7,529 bases of DNA, from the NCBI GenBank assembly GCA_025963615.1, contig JAOQAL010000078.1:1-7529 (forward strand). Direction: 5' to 3'. Position 1 is the first letter of the stretch. Each line of letters starts with the position of its first letter. The notes under the pieces are model-generated. The model did no database searches. It saw only the letters and a program-made list of their open reading frames with translations, and was not told where the DNA came from. Of the stretch, positions 1 through 6,441 are shown one piece after another. Origin of the DNA: Chitinophagaceae bacterium (GTDB lineage: Bacteria > Bacteroidota > Bacteroidia > Chitinophagales > Chitinophagaceae). The position numbers and the translations under genes are program-made.

Positions 1-1082
1 ACCGCAACATCAAAAATGGGAGGCGTTGGTCTGCCTCAAAGGCATATTTGCATCCTGTTTTGGGAAAACGAAAAAATCTTGAAGTAATCTGTGATGCTCT
101 AGCAACTAAAATTCTTTTCTCGGGGAAGCGCGCAGTCGGTGTAGAATTTTTGAAAGGAAATAGTTTGCGCAGGATTACAGCCGGTGAGGTTATTTGCTGT
201 GGAGGTGCTATTAATTCTCCCCAGATTCTTCAGTTGTCAGGAATAGGAAATCCTGAAATTTTGAAATCCGCAGGGGTTGACGTGCTACACGACCTTCCTG
301 GTGTGGGGCAGAATTTACAAGATCATCTTGAGGTATATGTCCAATTTGCCTGCAAAAAACCAGTAAGCGTATGGCCAGCATTGAAATGGTATAACAAACC
401 CCGGGTGGGCTTTCAGTGGTTGTTCTTTCATAAAGGACCTGCGGCAACTAATCACTTTGAGGGAGGAGGATTTATCAGAAGTAATGAAACGGTTGCTTAC
501 CCTAACCTTCAGTTTCATTTTTTGCCAGTAGCTATACGATATGATGGTAGTTCTCCAACAGGGGGTCATGGCTATCAGGTCCATGTTGGCCCAATGAATT
601 CTGATGCCCGTGGATCTGTCCTGATTAAGTCATCGGATCCAAAGGAAAAACCAGCCATTCGGTTTAATTATCTTTCTACAGATCAGGATCGGAAGGAGTG
701 GGTGGAGGCCATCCGCTGTGCCCGAAAAATCCTGAATCAGCCAGCGATGGATGAATTTAATGGTGGGGAAATTTCACCTGGACCTGCCGTTGATACCGAT
801 AAGCAAATACTGGATTGGGTCAGCCGTGATTCAGAAACTGCCTTGCATCCATCCTGCACTTGTCGCATGGGTACGGATAACATGTCTGTCGTAGATCCAC
901 TAACCTTGCGGGTGCATGGCCTTGAGGGTTTAAGGATAGTAGATGGAAGTGTATTGCCGTATATAACGAATGGTAATCTGTATGCTCCAATTATGATGGT
1001 CGCAGAAAAGGCGGCCGATATAATTTTAGGAAATCAACCGCTTAAACCTGAAAAATCTGATTTTTACAGAAAGCCAAACTAA
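1..1082 (+). CDS. betA: Choline dehydrogenase, BetA type (GMC oxidoreductase), 5'-truncated by window edge
   Basis: Frame 3 is open from the first bases; the first full codon is at 3 and TAA is at 1080-1082, giving about 359 visible residues. BetA proteins are usually about 550 residues, so roughly the first 195 (FAD-binding GxGxxG, GMC signature 1) lie upstream. The visible start has the GMC stretch [17 protein letters not shown] signature 2 follows as [15 protein letters not shown], then the BetA-typical [30 protein letters not shown] and EISPGP, the catalytic His in [13 protein letters not shown] (His codon 846-848), and the C-terminal [13 protein letters not shown] and [10 protein letters not shown]. 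From memory, resemblance to E. coli BetA runs the whole length. The family oxidises choline to betaine aldehyde, the first step to glycine betaine, with FAD, often at the membrane. At the second active-site position (choline oxidase Asn510) the motif GNLN reads GNLY (Tyr codon 981-983). No betB or betI is visible. Family call is firm; choline as actual substrate is inferred. Confidence 0.9.
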   Translation, partial: RNIKNGRRWSASKAYLHPVLGKRKNLEVICDALATKILFSGKRAVGVEFLKGNSLRRITAGEVICCGGAINSPQILQLSGIGNPEILKSAGVDVLHDLPGVGQNLQDHLEVYVQFACKKPVSVWPALKWYNKPRVGFQWLFFHKGPAATNHFEGGGFIRSNETVAYPNLQFHFLPVAIRYDGSSPTGGHGYQVHVGPMNSDARGSVLIKSSDPKEKPAIRFNYLSTDQDRKEWVEAIRCARKILNQPAMDEFNGGEISPGPAVDTDKQILDWVSRDSETALHPSCTCRMGTDNMSVVDPLTLRVHGLEGLRIVDGSVLPYITNGNLYAPIMMVAEKAADIILGNQPLKPEKSDFYRKPN

Positions 1083-1187
1083 ACCCACCGCACGACTTTT
1101 CTATGTTGCTGCTCCTTATTATATTAAGTAATCATAAAAACGGACGATAAACGCGATAGCTGCGGATGGATAATATTTTTCAATGCT

Positions 1188-1217
1188 CTCCCGGTTAATA
1201 GTAATCGTTTCCGGGAG
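1188..1217. repeat. Short inverted repeat in the convergent intergenic gap
   Basis: A perfect 7-bp inverted repeat, CTCCCGG at 1188-1194 and CCGGGAG at 1211-1217, is separated by a 16-base A/T-rich loop. It lies between the convergent ends of betA and the esterase gene, where a shared terminator would be expected. Neither strand has a T-run after the stem, so an intrinsic terminator is not well supported. Confidence 0.35.
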
Positions 1218-1242
1218 TGTCAACCCCTCTATCACAAGTATG

Positions 1243-1258
1243 GATAATCGAAATTATC
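1243..1258 (-). terminator. Possible weak hairpin just after the esterase stop codon
   Basis: On the minus strand GATAAT-TTCG-ATTATC forms a 6-bp stem with a four-base TTCG loop, beginning two bases after the esterase TAA. Its position suits a transcript end, but the stem is A/T-rich and no U-tract follows. It could be a weak terminator or a 3' end-protecting hairpin, or chance. Confidence 0.25.
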
Positions 1259-1259
1259 G

Positions 1260-2792
1260 TTATTGCGTTTTACCGGTAAAGTTTTTTTCAAGGTTTGTGT
1301 CTCCCTTGCCGCTATAGACCGCCAGCTTTGGAAAAGGGAAGACTGGCCTTGTCATTACCGTTTTGCCATTTTCCTTTTTTGACATCACTACCCGTTCCGG
1401 CGCCTTACCCTTTTCCACCCAATCCCGGACCAATGCAATCCAGTCCACATCGTCGGGCCCTGGTCCGCCACCGCAATGCAATACTCCCGGCAACAGGAAA
1501 AGGCGGATATGGGATTGTATGTCTTTATCTTTCATTTCAGCTTCCTGGTAATGTTTGATTGTTTCAAATGCAGAAAGTGCGGGATCATTCCAGCCATGAA
1601 ATAGAATCATTTTACGATTTCGTTTTTTGAACTCAGTATAGTCTGCCTGTGTAGCATCGAGGAAGGCCGAGGCATAGCGTGTTTCCTCAAAAAATTTTGA
1701 GAAATCGTATTGACTATAATCCCAATCCGGGTTATTAAAGACAAGGTATTTAAATAGGTTGGTGCCGAATAAATAATGGAGGCTTGGCATTTTCATTTGG
1801 GGATTATTTCCGGCAATCCACATATCCCAACTGCCTTGTTCATTTTCTGCACCGAAAGGGAAACCGGGATAGATGGTGTCCTGCTTCACCATGACTGCTG
1901 AATAAACGGCCTTAATGGCTGCGAGTTGCTGCGCCGTAAGACAATTAGCACTTGCCAAACTGTCGGGACAAACCGGGAGAATAGATAAATCAAATTTGCA
2001 TGCCCTTGGATCGTTGATGATATTATCAGTTATTCCATCCAGGGCATCACATTGTTTAAGTACCTGCTGCTGGAGTAACTTCAAATTATCTTTTGTGATT
2101 ACAGGGTTACCAAGATCCTTTGGATTGGGATAATTTTTCTGACTATTCTGTATAAACCTGGCACCGATAGCAGGCCAGGTGAAGGCCGGCGCTCCTGCCA
2201 CAATACCATCAAAATCTGCCGGGTACTGTTGCGCTTCCATCATGGCCTGGCCACCGCCTCTTGAACAACCGCTGAAATAAGAATACGCAGGATCTTTACA
2301 ATAGTATGTACGGATTAAAAATTTTGAGACGACAGCAGTAAGATGAATAGCTAACTTACCGAAATCAATTTGCCGCTCCATATTATTGAGGGCCCAGATG
2401 GCATCTACACCGAAACCCTGGTGCCCGGCATCAGTACCAACCGTGGCATAGCCGGAATTCACTTCATAGCGGAAGCTATTCTGAATGCTTCCAACAAAAC
2501 CACCTCCCCCCGACATCAGGAACCGTTGATTCCATTGATTGGGTAAAAGCAATTCAAAATTAATTTCCTTACTGATTCTCCCTAATACACGACAGAATGG
2601 AACAGTGATTGCCTGTCCTTCGATGCTGTCTTTTTTAAATGATTTTGCTTCAAGGATCGTTACATCGGGTAACCCAAGGTTCTTAAGTTGTTCGCAGGGA
2701 ATACAGTTTTTAGAATTGGGATTGTTTTGTGCCGGTAAAACAAGCGGGCCAAAGCTGGCAAGCAATACAAGCAGGGCAGTCAATTTTTTCAT
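1260..2792 (-). CDS. Secreted tannase/feruloyl esterase family hydrolase
   Basis: The 510-residue protein has a signal peptide (MKK, then a hydrophobic stretch to about residue 20, likely cleavage after Ala21 in VLPA-QNN), so it should act in the periplasm or outside. The alpha/beta-hydrolase has the hallmarks of the tannase/feruloyl esterase family (Pfam PF07519): nucleophile Ser177 in SGCSRGGGQAMMEAQ, acid Asp403 in HGWNDPALS, and base His439 in PGVLHCGGGPG. Cys176 and Cys440, adjacent to the nucleophile and the His, match the family's conserved disulfide (CS-D-HC motif). CDALDGITDNII (248-259) matches the lid calcium site. Members hydrolyse phenolic esters such as gallates, feruloylated polysaccharides or, in MHETase, mono-hydroxyethyl terephthalate; the substrate cannot be read here. 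Length is normal for the family and nothing looks broken. No clear Shine-Dalgarno precedes the ATG (2790-2792); the signal peptide supports this start. It is a lone gene convergent with betA, with no visible operon partner. Confidence 0.9.
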   Translation of the reverse strand: MKKLTALLVLLASFGPLVLPAQNNPNSKNCIPCEQLKNLGLPDVTILEAKSFKKDSIEGQAITVPFCRVLGRISKEINFELLLPNQWNQRFLMSGGGGFVGSIQNSFRYEVNSGYATVGTDAGHQGFGVDAIWALNNMERQIDFGKLAIHLTAVVSKFLIRTYYCKDPAYSYFSGCSRGGGQAMMEAQQYPADFDGIVAGAPAFTWPAIGARFIQNSQKNYPNPKDLGNPVITKDNLKLLQQQVLKQCDALDGITDNIINDPRACKFDLSILPVCPDSLASANCLTAQQLAAIKAVYSAVMVKQDTIYPGFPFGAENEQGSWDMWIAGNNPQMKMPSLHYLFGTNLFKYLVFNNPDWDYSQYDFSKFFEETRYASAFLDATQADYTEFKKRNRKMILFHGWNDPALSAFETIKHYQEAEMKDKDIQSHIRLFLLPGVLHCGGGPGPDDVDWIALVRDWVEKGKAPERVVMSKKENGKTVMTRPVFPFPKLAVYSGKGDTNLEKNFTGKTQ

Positions 2793-2858
2793 TTTGTGGT
2801 AGTTTTTAATCCATGTTGTGATTTAGAATCCAGGGGGTTGGCTATTTGTATTTGTCTG

Positions 2859-2895
2859 AACCTGTCCCAATGGCTATCGCATTGGGCGTCAGGTT
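2859..2895. repeat. Imperfect hairpin between the esterase gene and the transposase remnant
   Basis: AACCTG (2859-2864) and CCCAAT (2866-2871) pair with ATTGGG (2881-2886) and CAGGTT (2890-2895). The stem is 12 bp with a small internal bulge (T against CGT) around a nine-base loop. It lies about 40 bp before the remnant's ATG and about 65 bp upstream of the esterase ATG. It could be part of the left end of the decayed insertion sequence, an operator, or a structured leader for the esterase. There is no T-tract, so a terminator is unlikely. Confidence 0.5.
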
Positions 2896-2901
2896 AAGAG
2901 A

Positions 2902-2931
2902 TACCCACACCGGTGTAAAGCAGGCTGGGTA
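2902..2931. repeat. Nested palindrome and inverted repeat
   Basis: TACCCA (2902-2907) and TGGGTA (2926-2931) form a perfect 6-bp inverted repeat. It overlaps by one base the perfect 10-bp palindrome ACACCGGTGT (2907-2916). It follows the hairpin at 2859-2895 immediately and ends five bases before the remnant's ATG. It could be a dimeric regulator site or an insertion-sequence end; the sequence does not decide. Confidence 0.4.
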
Positions 2932-2935
2932 AGGA

Positions 2936-3294
2936 ATGGAAAAGAAAAAGCAACTTGTAGTTCCTACTACATTTTACAGTGTCTACAAATCGCTTTTTCA
3001 GCACCAAGATAAAAAAAACATTGATAAGTTCTTTGACAAATCTGTCATTAACCGCACCGGGAAGCAACTGGCTTTATACAGCGCAAATCAAAAAAGATAA
3101 GCGCGTTCCATTTTGTAGTTGGTTTTATTATCAGTTGCTGTAAAGGCAACAACACGTTTAGCGAATGGGCCTTGCAGATAAGCTTATTAAATGGTAAACG
3201 GTTCAGTAAGCAAGGGGTATTTGACCGTCTGCACAGCGGAGCCACTGCATTTGCAAAGCGGCTACTGGAGGAGGTATTGCTACCTCCCGGTTGA
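2936..3294 (+). pseudogene. Frameshifted N-terminal remnant of an IS4-like transposase
   Basis: From ATG 2936 one frame gives a 54-residue peptide beginning MEKKKQLVVPTTFYSVYKSL and ending SANQKR at TAA 3098-3100. The -1 frame then continues from about 3094 to TGA 3292-3294 as FHFVVGFIISCCKGNNTFSEW, then LLNGKRFSKQGVFDRL and FAKRLLEEVL. The order (a helical segment after a basic stretch, a hydrophobic FHFV..F block, then a SKQ.V.DR block and a F.KRLLEE helix) resembles the pre-catalytic part of IS4-like DDE transposases in Bacteroidota. No DDE catalytic domain follows; recognisable sequence stops at LLPPG. The frames meet at a run of six A followed by G (3090-3096), so a decay mutation or former programmed -1 slippage could explain the shift. 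The family name rests on remembered pattern and is moderate; that it is broken is clear. Confidence 0.6.
3270..3287. repeat. Perfect 7-bp hairpin at the end of the transposase remnant
   Basis: GGAGGTA (3270-3276) and TACCTCC (3281-3287) pair perfectly around a TTGC loop. It lies at the point where transposase-like coding sequence ends and unrecognised sequence begins. It may mark a deletion junction or be chance; no T-run follows on either strand. Confidence 0.4.
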
Positions 3295-3404
3295 GCACGA
3301 TCGGCAACGAAGAAGTATTTTGAGGCCTATTCGTTTCCTTGCTGGATATTTGTCGTGTCGGGACTACCTATTTCCCGTTGGCGATAAGTTTAGAAGAAAG
3401 AAAC

Positions 3405-4130
3405 TTACTTCTGTAGCAGAATTTTTTCAACTTCATGCCTGTACATGCGGCTGATAGGTAATTCATGCCTGGCAATCCACACTAATTCATGGTTGTAAGA
3501 TTCGATTTTATTTAGTGCAACAATAAATGAACGGTGAATGCGGATAAACATATCTTTTGGTAATGTTTCTTCTATTGATGATATCGATTGTTTGGTAATA
3601 ACCGTACCAGAAGTTGCAATGACTTTAATGTAATCTTTAAGGCTCTCGATATACAAAATATCTGATAAGGCAACCTTGATCATTTTCCTGTCACTTCTCA
3701 AATAAATATAGGGATCGGCAGAAGTTTTATTTTGTTGCTCATTTTCGACGGAAAGAGTCCCATTTAAAGAAGCATCCATTACTTTATTTACCGCCTTCAG
3801 AAATCGTTCGAATGAAATAGGTTTTAGCAAATAGTCGACCGCATCCAACTCAAAACCTTCAATTGCAAATTTTCTAAATGCTGTTGTAAAAATTACTTTA
3901 GGTGGTTTTTTAAGTGTACGCAAGAAATCAGTTCCTAATATTTGCGGCATCTGAATATCAAGAAAAAGAAGATCCACTGAATGTTGCCGGATAAAATTCA
4001 ATGCTTCTACTGCATCTGCACAAGTACCTACCAACTCCAGTGATTGTACACTGGAGATATACTTTTTAAGTACATCAAGCGCCGGTGGCTCATCGTCTAC
4101 AGCCAAACAATTTATCTTTTTATCAGGCAT
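3405..4130 (-). CDS. LytTR-family response regulator
   Basis: The 241-residue cytoplasmic protein has an N-terminal receiver domain (about 5-118) and a C-terminal LytTR DNA-binding domain (about 143-239). The receiver is complete: acidic pair Asp12-Asp13 in AVDDEP, phosphoacceptor Asp58 in FLDIQMP, Thr82 in FTTAF and Lys103 in LLKPIS. The LytTR part shows YLRSDRKMIKV, DILYIESLKDYIKV, IRIHRSFIV and LPISRMYR, typical of the beta-sheet fold that contacts paired 9-10 bp motifs. I chose ATG 4128-4130 because MPDKKINCLAVDDEP is the usual receiver start. An in-frame ATG at 4187 would add 19 unusual residues lying inside the kinase gene. The chosen ATG overlaps the upstream kinase TGA by 8 bp (ATGCCTGA), pointing to translational coupling and a cognate pair. 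No clear Shine-Dalgarno precedes it. Target promoters are not identifiable here; autoregulation of this operon is a reasonable guess. Confidence 0.93.
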   Translation of the reverse strand: MPDKKINCLAVDDEPPALDVLKKYISSVQSLELVGTCADAVEALNFIRQHSVDLLFLDIQMPQILGTDFLRTLKKPPKVIFTTAFRKFAIEGFELDAVDYLLKPISFERFLKAVNKVMDASLNGTLSVENEQQNKTSADPYIYLRSDRKMIKVALSDILYIESLKDYIKVIATSGTVITKQSISSIEETLPKDMFIRIHRSFIVALNKIESYNHELVWIARHELPISRMYRHEVEKILLQK

Positions 4131-5271
4131 AAGTAAAAACTTTGTCCATTTGTATCGCTTTGTTTTCGGCAAAAGTATACTCCTCAAGCAAAAGCTGCAT
4201 ATTCACGGTAAACGTTTCTTCCGTTGAGCTGATGTCTAACTGATGTTTGCCGGGATAGAGAAGCTGTAATCTCTTTTTTACATTCTGCAAGCCAATTCCG
4301 TTATTCTGAATACTTATTTTAAGTAAAGAAGGTTTGCTATTGCTTAATTTAAAGAAAAGTTGATTTCCAACAGTAGTAATTTCAAGTTTTATCCATGGAT
4401 GCTGTAACATTTGACTTGTACCATGTTTAAAACTATTCTCAACGAAAGGGATCATCAGCAAAGGAGCAATAAATTTATTTTCAAAGTCGCCATGAATTTC
4501 TACTTGCATATCGAGGCGTTTACCATATCGCACCTTTTCTAAACCCATGTAATCCTCAATCAACCTTAATTCTTTCTCAAGCGGCACCACCTTTTCCTCA
4601 CATTCATTTATCATGTAACTAAGCATTCCTGATAATTTTCTTACAAGCGTGCCTGCCTGCGGCGATTGATTTAATGAAAAAGAATAAATGTTATTCAGTG
4701 TATTAAATAAAAAATGAGGGTGTACTTGTGCTTTCAATAATTGCAACTCCGCATTGGCATTTTCTTTTGCAAGCGTTTCTGTTTTTAATTGTTCCAGGTG
4801 CCAGCTTTTTAATATTTTAAGAGATAATAATAATCCGCAAACAAGAGGCGGGTTACCAAAAAATCGAATGATCTGTGGTCTTATGAAAAGCAGGAAACTT
4901 TGAAAGCTAAATCCTGTTGCGTTTGTGAATTGTTGATTTAATAATACGTTATGAACAGCATTTATTGACATGCAGATAATAATCATCAGTAAAAAACCTG
5001 CGGTAAATAGAGAATATTTTCCTTTCTGAAAATATTTTGGTACCAGCAAGTAAACGACTGAATAAGAAAATAAAACATTTATAATCATTGCCCAGAAAAA
5101 TGTCACTTCCAGCAGGGACCAACGCAACTCCCATACTTTTTCCGGAGGATACATTATACCGATCCGCACTAAATGATATACAAAAACTGCCAGCCAGAAA
5201 AGAAAATGCCTTTTCCACCGGAAAGAACGGCTATCTGAAAAAATAATATTATACAAGGTCTGGTATTTCAT
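4123..5271 (-). CDS. LytS-type membrane sensor histidine kinase (intact)
   Basis: The 382-residue protein has four hydrophobic helices (about 22-40, 56-77, 88-110, 130-153), no large extracytoplasmic domain, a short coiled linker (about 155-180), then the His_kinase (PF06580) domain and a GHKL ATPase. Diagnostic residues are present: phosphoacceptor His186 in HPHFLFNTLN, N-box Asn279 in PFVENSFKHG, and G-box NNGIGLQNVKKRL (323-335). It should autophosphorylate and pass phosphate to the LytTR regulator encoded just downstream, with 8 bp overlap. The stimulus is unknown; with so little outside the membrane, it may sense lipid, membrane state or a partner protein. Start ATG 5269-5271 is supported by alignment of IFSDSRSFRWKRHFLFW with IFSNQVKYRLGRHLTFW of the upstream paralogue. 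It overlaps that gene's end by 23 bp and has no evident Shine-Dalgarno, so coupling is likely. The 20-odd residues after the ATPase core (EEYTFAEN to FTYA) carry no recognisable motif. Confidence 0.93.
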   Translation of the reverse strand: MKYQTLYNIIFSDSRSFRWKRHFLFWLAVFVYHLVRIGIMYPPEKVWELRWSLLEVTFFWAMIINVLFSYSVVYLLVPKYFQKGKYSLFTAGFLLMIIICMSINAVHNVLLNQQFTNATGFSFQSFLLFIRPQIIRFFGNPPLVCGLLLSLKILKSWHLEQLKTETLAKENANAELQLLKAQVHPHFLFNTLNNIYSFSLNQSPQAGTLVRKLSGMLSYMINECEEKVVPLEKELRLIEDYMGLEKVRYGKRLDMQVEIHGDFENKFIAPLLMIPFVENSFKHGTSQMLQHPWIKLEITTVGNQLFFKLSNSKPSLLKISIQNNGIGLQNVKKRLQLLYPGKHQLDISSTEETFTVNMQLLLEEYTFAENKAIQMDKVFTYA

Positions 5272-6382
5272 TAAGAATTGCGTTCTTTTTTATATTGATC
5301 AAGCTCCCTGAGTACAGGGGCAGTTTTAAATCTATTAAAATCCTTTCATCATCAGAAGATATTGTTAACTGGTGGAGATACTGGTATTGATTTCTTAATT
5401 GCTTTTGAATATTGTCGAATTTTTCAATTGGCAAAGTGGCTTTATCAGCAGACCTACTAAAACCCATTTGATAGTGCAACATGTCCCCATTTACACGGAT
5501 GGCTAATGTAAGCAAAGGCTCTTCTTGCCTTGTTTCAAGGAAGTATTCAAAACTGGTTTCAACAAATGACAGCAATATGCAAGGAATAATAAATGTTTCG
5601 TTTTTGTTTGGGGGAAATTCAATTTTAAGTAAAAGCCTGTTGCCAAATATTTTTTCTTCCAGGTTGATATAGCCGCGTATTATCTCCAATTCTTTTTCAA
5701 GATTCACCCAGTTTTTATCATTCTCATACAAAATATAACTTAACAAGTCTGAAAGTTGTAAAATGAGTGCCGGCGATTCCGCAGAAGATTCTCCTATATG
5801 TTTTTCTACCGTATTCAGCGAATGGAAAAGAAAACGCGGGTGAATAGAAGTTTTTAAGAGCTGCAATTCCCTTGCCAGCTTCTGCTTAGCCAGCTTTTCA
5901 TTTTCCCGTTGTTGCAGGATCCATTTTTTTGAAAATTTGATACCCGCAACAATTCCAAACAACATAAATGGCACAAACAATCCGTCCACTAATGCATAAT
6001 ATTTATTGGCATTAAAACTTATCTGTCTATAAGGCTTGCCGGTTATGTGATGCAGGTAAAGTAAACCAGCATAATAAACAGCTATGAAATTTATAACAAA
6101 CAAGAGCAGGAATGAAAATGAAAAAACCGAATACCGCTGATTTAATAAAAACCTGGGTACTAATACTTCAATAAAAAAATAAGTTGATGCCAAATAAATA
6201 GGAAGAAAATATAAAAAGTGAAAAGTGCTTTCCAAAAACGTTCTGAATGTTTTTGCCTCACCCGGCCCGCCAATCATAAGGTTTTGAATAATAAAATGAA
6301 GGGAAAACAGTATCCAAAACGTCAGATGCCTCCCAAGCCGGTACTTTACCTGATTAGAAAATATAAAGTCACGAGTATTCAT
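5249..6382 (-). CDS. Degenerate LytS-type sensor (predicted pseudokinase)
   Basis: The 377-residue protein has the architecture of its downstream neighbour: four membrane helices (about 19-36, 53-76, 85-110, 130-149), a coiled linker and a His_kinase/GHKL region starting ELQLLKTSIHP at about 172. The motifs needed for catalysis are altered. PHFLFN reads PRFLFH, so the phosphoacceptor His is Arg183 (the remaining His181 sits two residues earlier, a non-acceptor position also occupied by His in the neighbour). The N-box reads ETSFEY (275-280), losing the ATP/Mg-binding Asn and the KH pair. The G-box is replaced by EKFDNIQKQLRNQY (320-333) with no glycine. The frame is open, full length and aligned to the paralogue across LSYILYEND, LEKELEIIRGYINLE and FGNRL, so this is a diverged gene, not debris. 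It probably cannot autophosphorylate; it may heterodimerise with or scaffold the intact kinase. It starts 59 bp after the outer-membrane gene and overlaps the next kinase by 23 bp. Confidence 0.88.
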   Translation of the reverse strand: MNTRDFIFSNQVKYRLGRHLTFWILFSLHFIIQNLMIGGPGEAKTFRTFLESTFHFLYFLPIYLASTYFFIEVLVPRFLLNQRYSVFSFSFLLLFVINFIAVYYAGLLYLHHITGKPYRQISFNANKYYALVDGLFVPFMLFGIVAGIKFSKKWILQQRENEKLAKQKLARELQLLKTSIHPRFLFHSLNTVEKHIGESSAESPALILQLSDLLSYILYENDKNWVNLEKELEIIRGYINLEEKIFGNRLLLKIEFPPNKNETFIIPCILLSFVETSFEYFLETRQEEPLLTLAIRVNGDMLHYQMGFSRSADKATLPIEKFDNIQKQLRNQYQYLHQLTISSDDERILIDLKLPLYSGSLINIKKNAILNEIPDLV

Positions 6383-6392
6383 TTAAATCGAT

Positions 6393-6397
6393 TCCTT
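6393..6397 (-). promoter_or_regulatory. Possible Shine-Dalgarno for the degenerate sensor gene
   Basis: Minus-strand AAGGA ends 10 bases before ATG 6380-6382, within an A/T-rich 59-bp spacer after the outer-membrane gene. It is the only SD-like sequence before any start in this cluster, and the spacing is slightly long. Bacteroidota often initiate without one, so its role is uncertain. Confidence 0.35.
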
Positions 6398-6441
6398 ATA
6401 AATTTAATTCTCTTCTCTTGATTAATCCGGCAAATGGAACA

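Larger units (their letters stand above)
2793..3404. other. Stretch without an intact gene between esterase and regulator genes
   Basis: About 610 bp lie between the esterase start and the response-regulator stop. The left 140 bp should carry the esterase promoter, but I see no convincing Bacteroidota TAnnTTTG/TTTG pair on the minus strand. It does hold two hairpin-forming sequences (2859-2895, 2902-2931). From 2936 to 3294 there is a plus-strand remnant resembling a transposase N-terminus. From 3295 to 3404 I recognise nothing in any frame. No terminal inverted repeats or target-site duplications could be matched by eye. Confidence 0.6.

Noticed and set aside
1269..1290. TTTACCGGTAAA palindrome followed by GTTTTTTT on the plus strand, terminator-like for betA
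   Set aside because: The 12-bp palindrome has no unpaired loop, so a usable stem would be only about 4 bp, and it lies inside the esterase coding sequence.
1295..1558. 87-codon plus-strand open frame rich in Pro and Leu
   Set aside because: It is antisense to the C-terminal part of the esterase, whose catalytic motifs make the minus strand the coding one.
2840..2856. Bacteroidota-type -7 box on the plus strand (TGTATTTG)
   Set aside because: It lacks the A at the second position of TAnnTTTG, has no TTTG at the proper upstream distance, and would drive only a dead transposase fragment.
3048..3245. 65-codon minus-strand open frame
   Set aside because: It lies antisense to the transposase remnant, has no recognisable domain, and reads as a shadow of that sequence.
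3340..3404. Terminator downstream of the response regulator (CGGGA ... TCCCG)
   Set aside because: The stem is only about five base pairs and no U-tract follows on the minus strand.
3191..3454. 87-codon plus-strand open frame
   Set aside because: It starts out of frame within the transposase remnant and runs into the 3' end of the response regulator gene; no motif or coding character.
4131..4187. Upstream in-frame ATG (4187) giving a 260-residue response regulator
   Set aside because: The extra 19 residues do not resemble a receiver start and lie entirely within the kinase gene; MPDKKINCLAVDDEP at 4130 is the normal family start.
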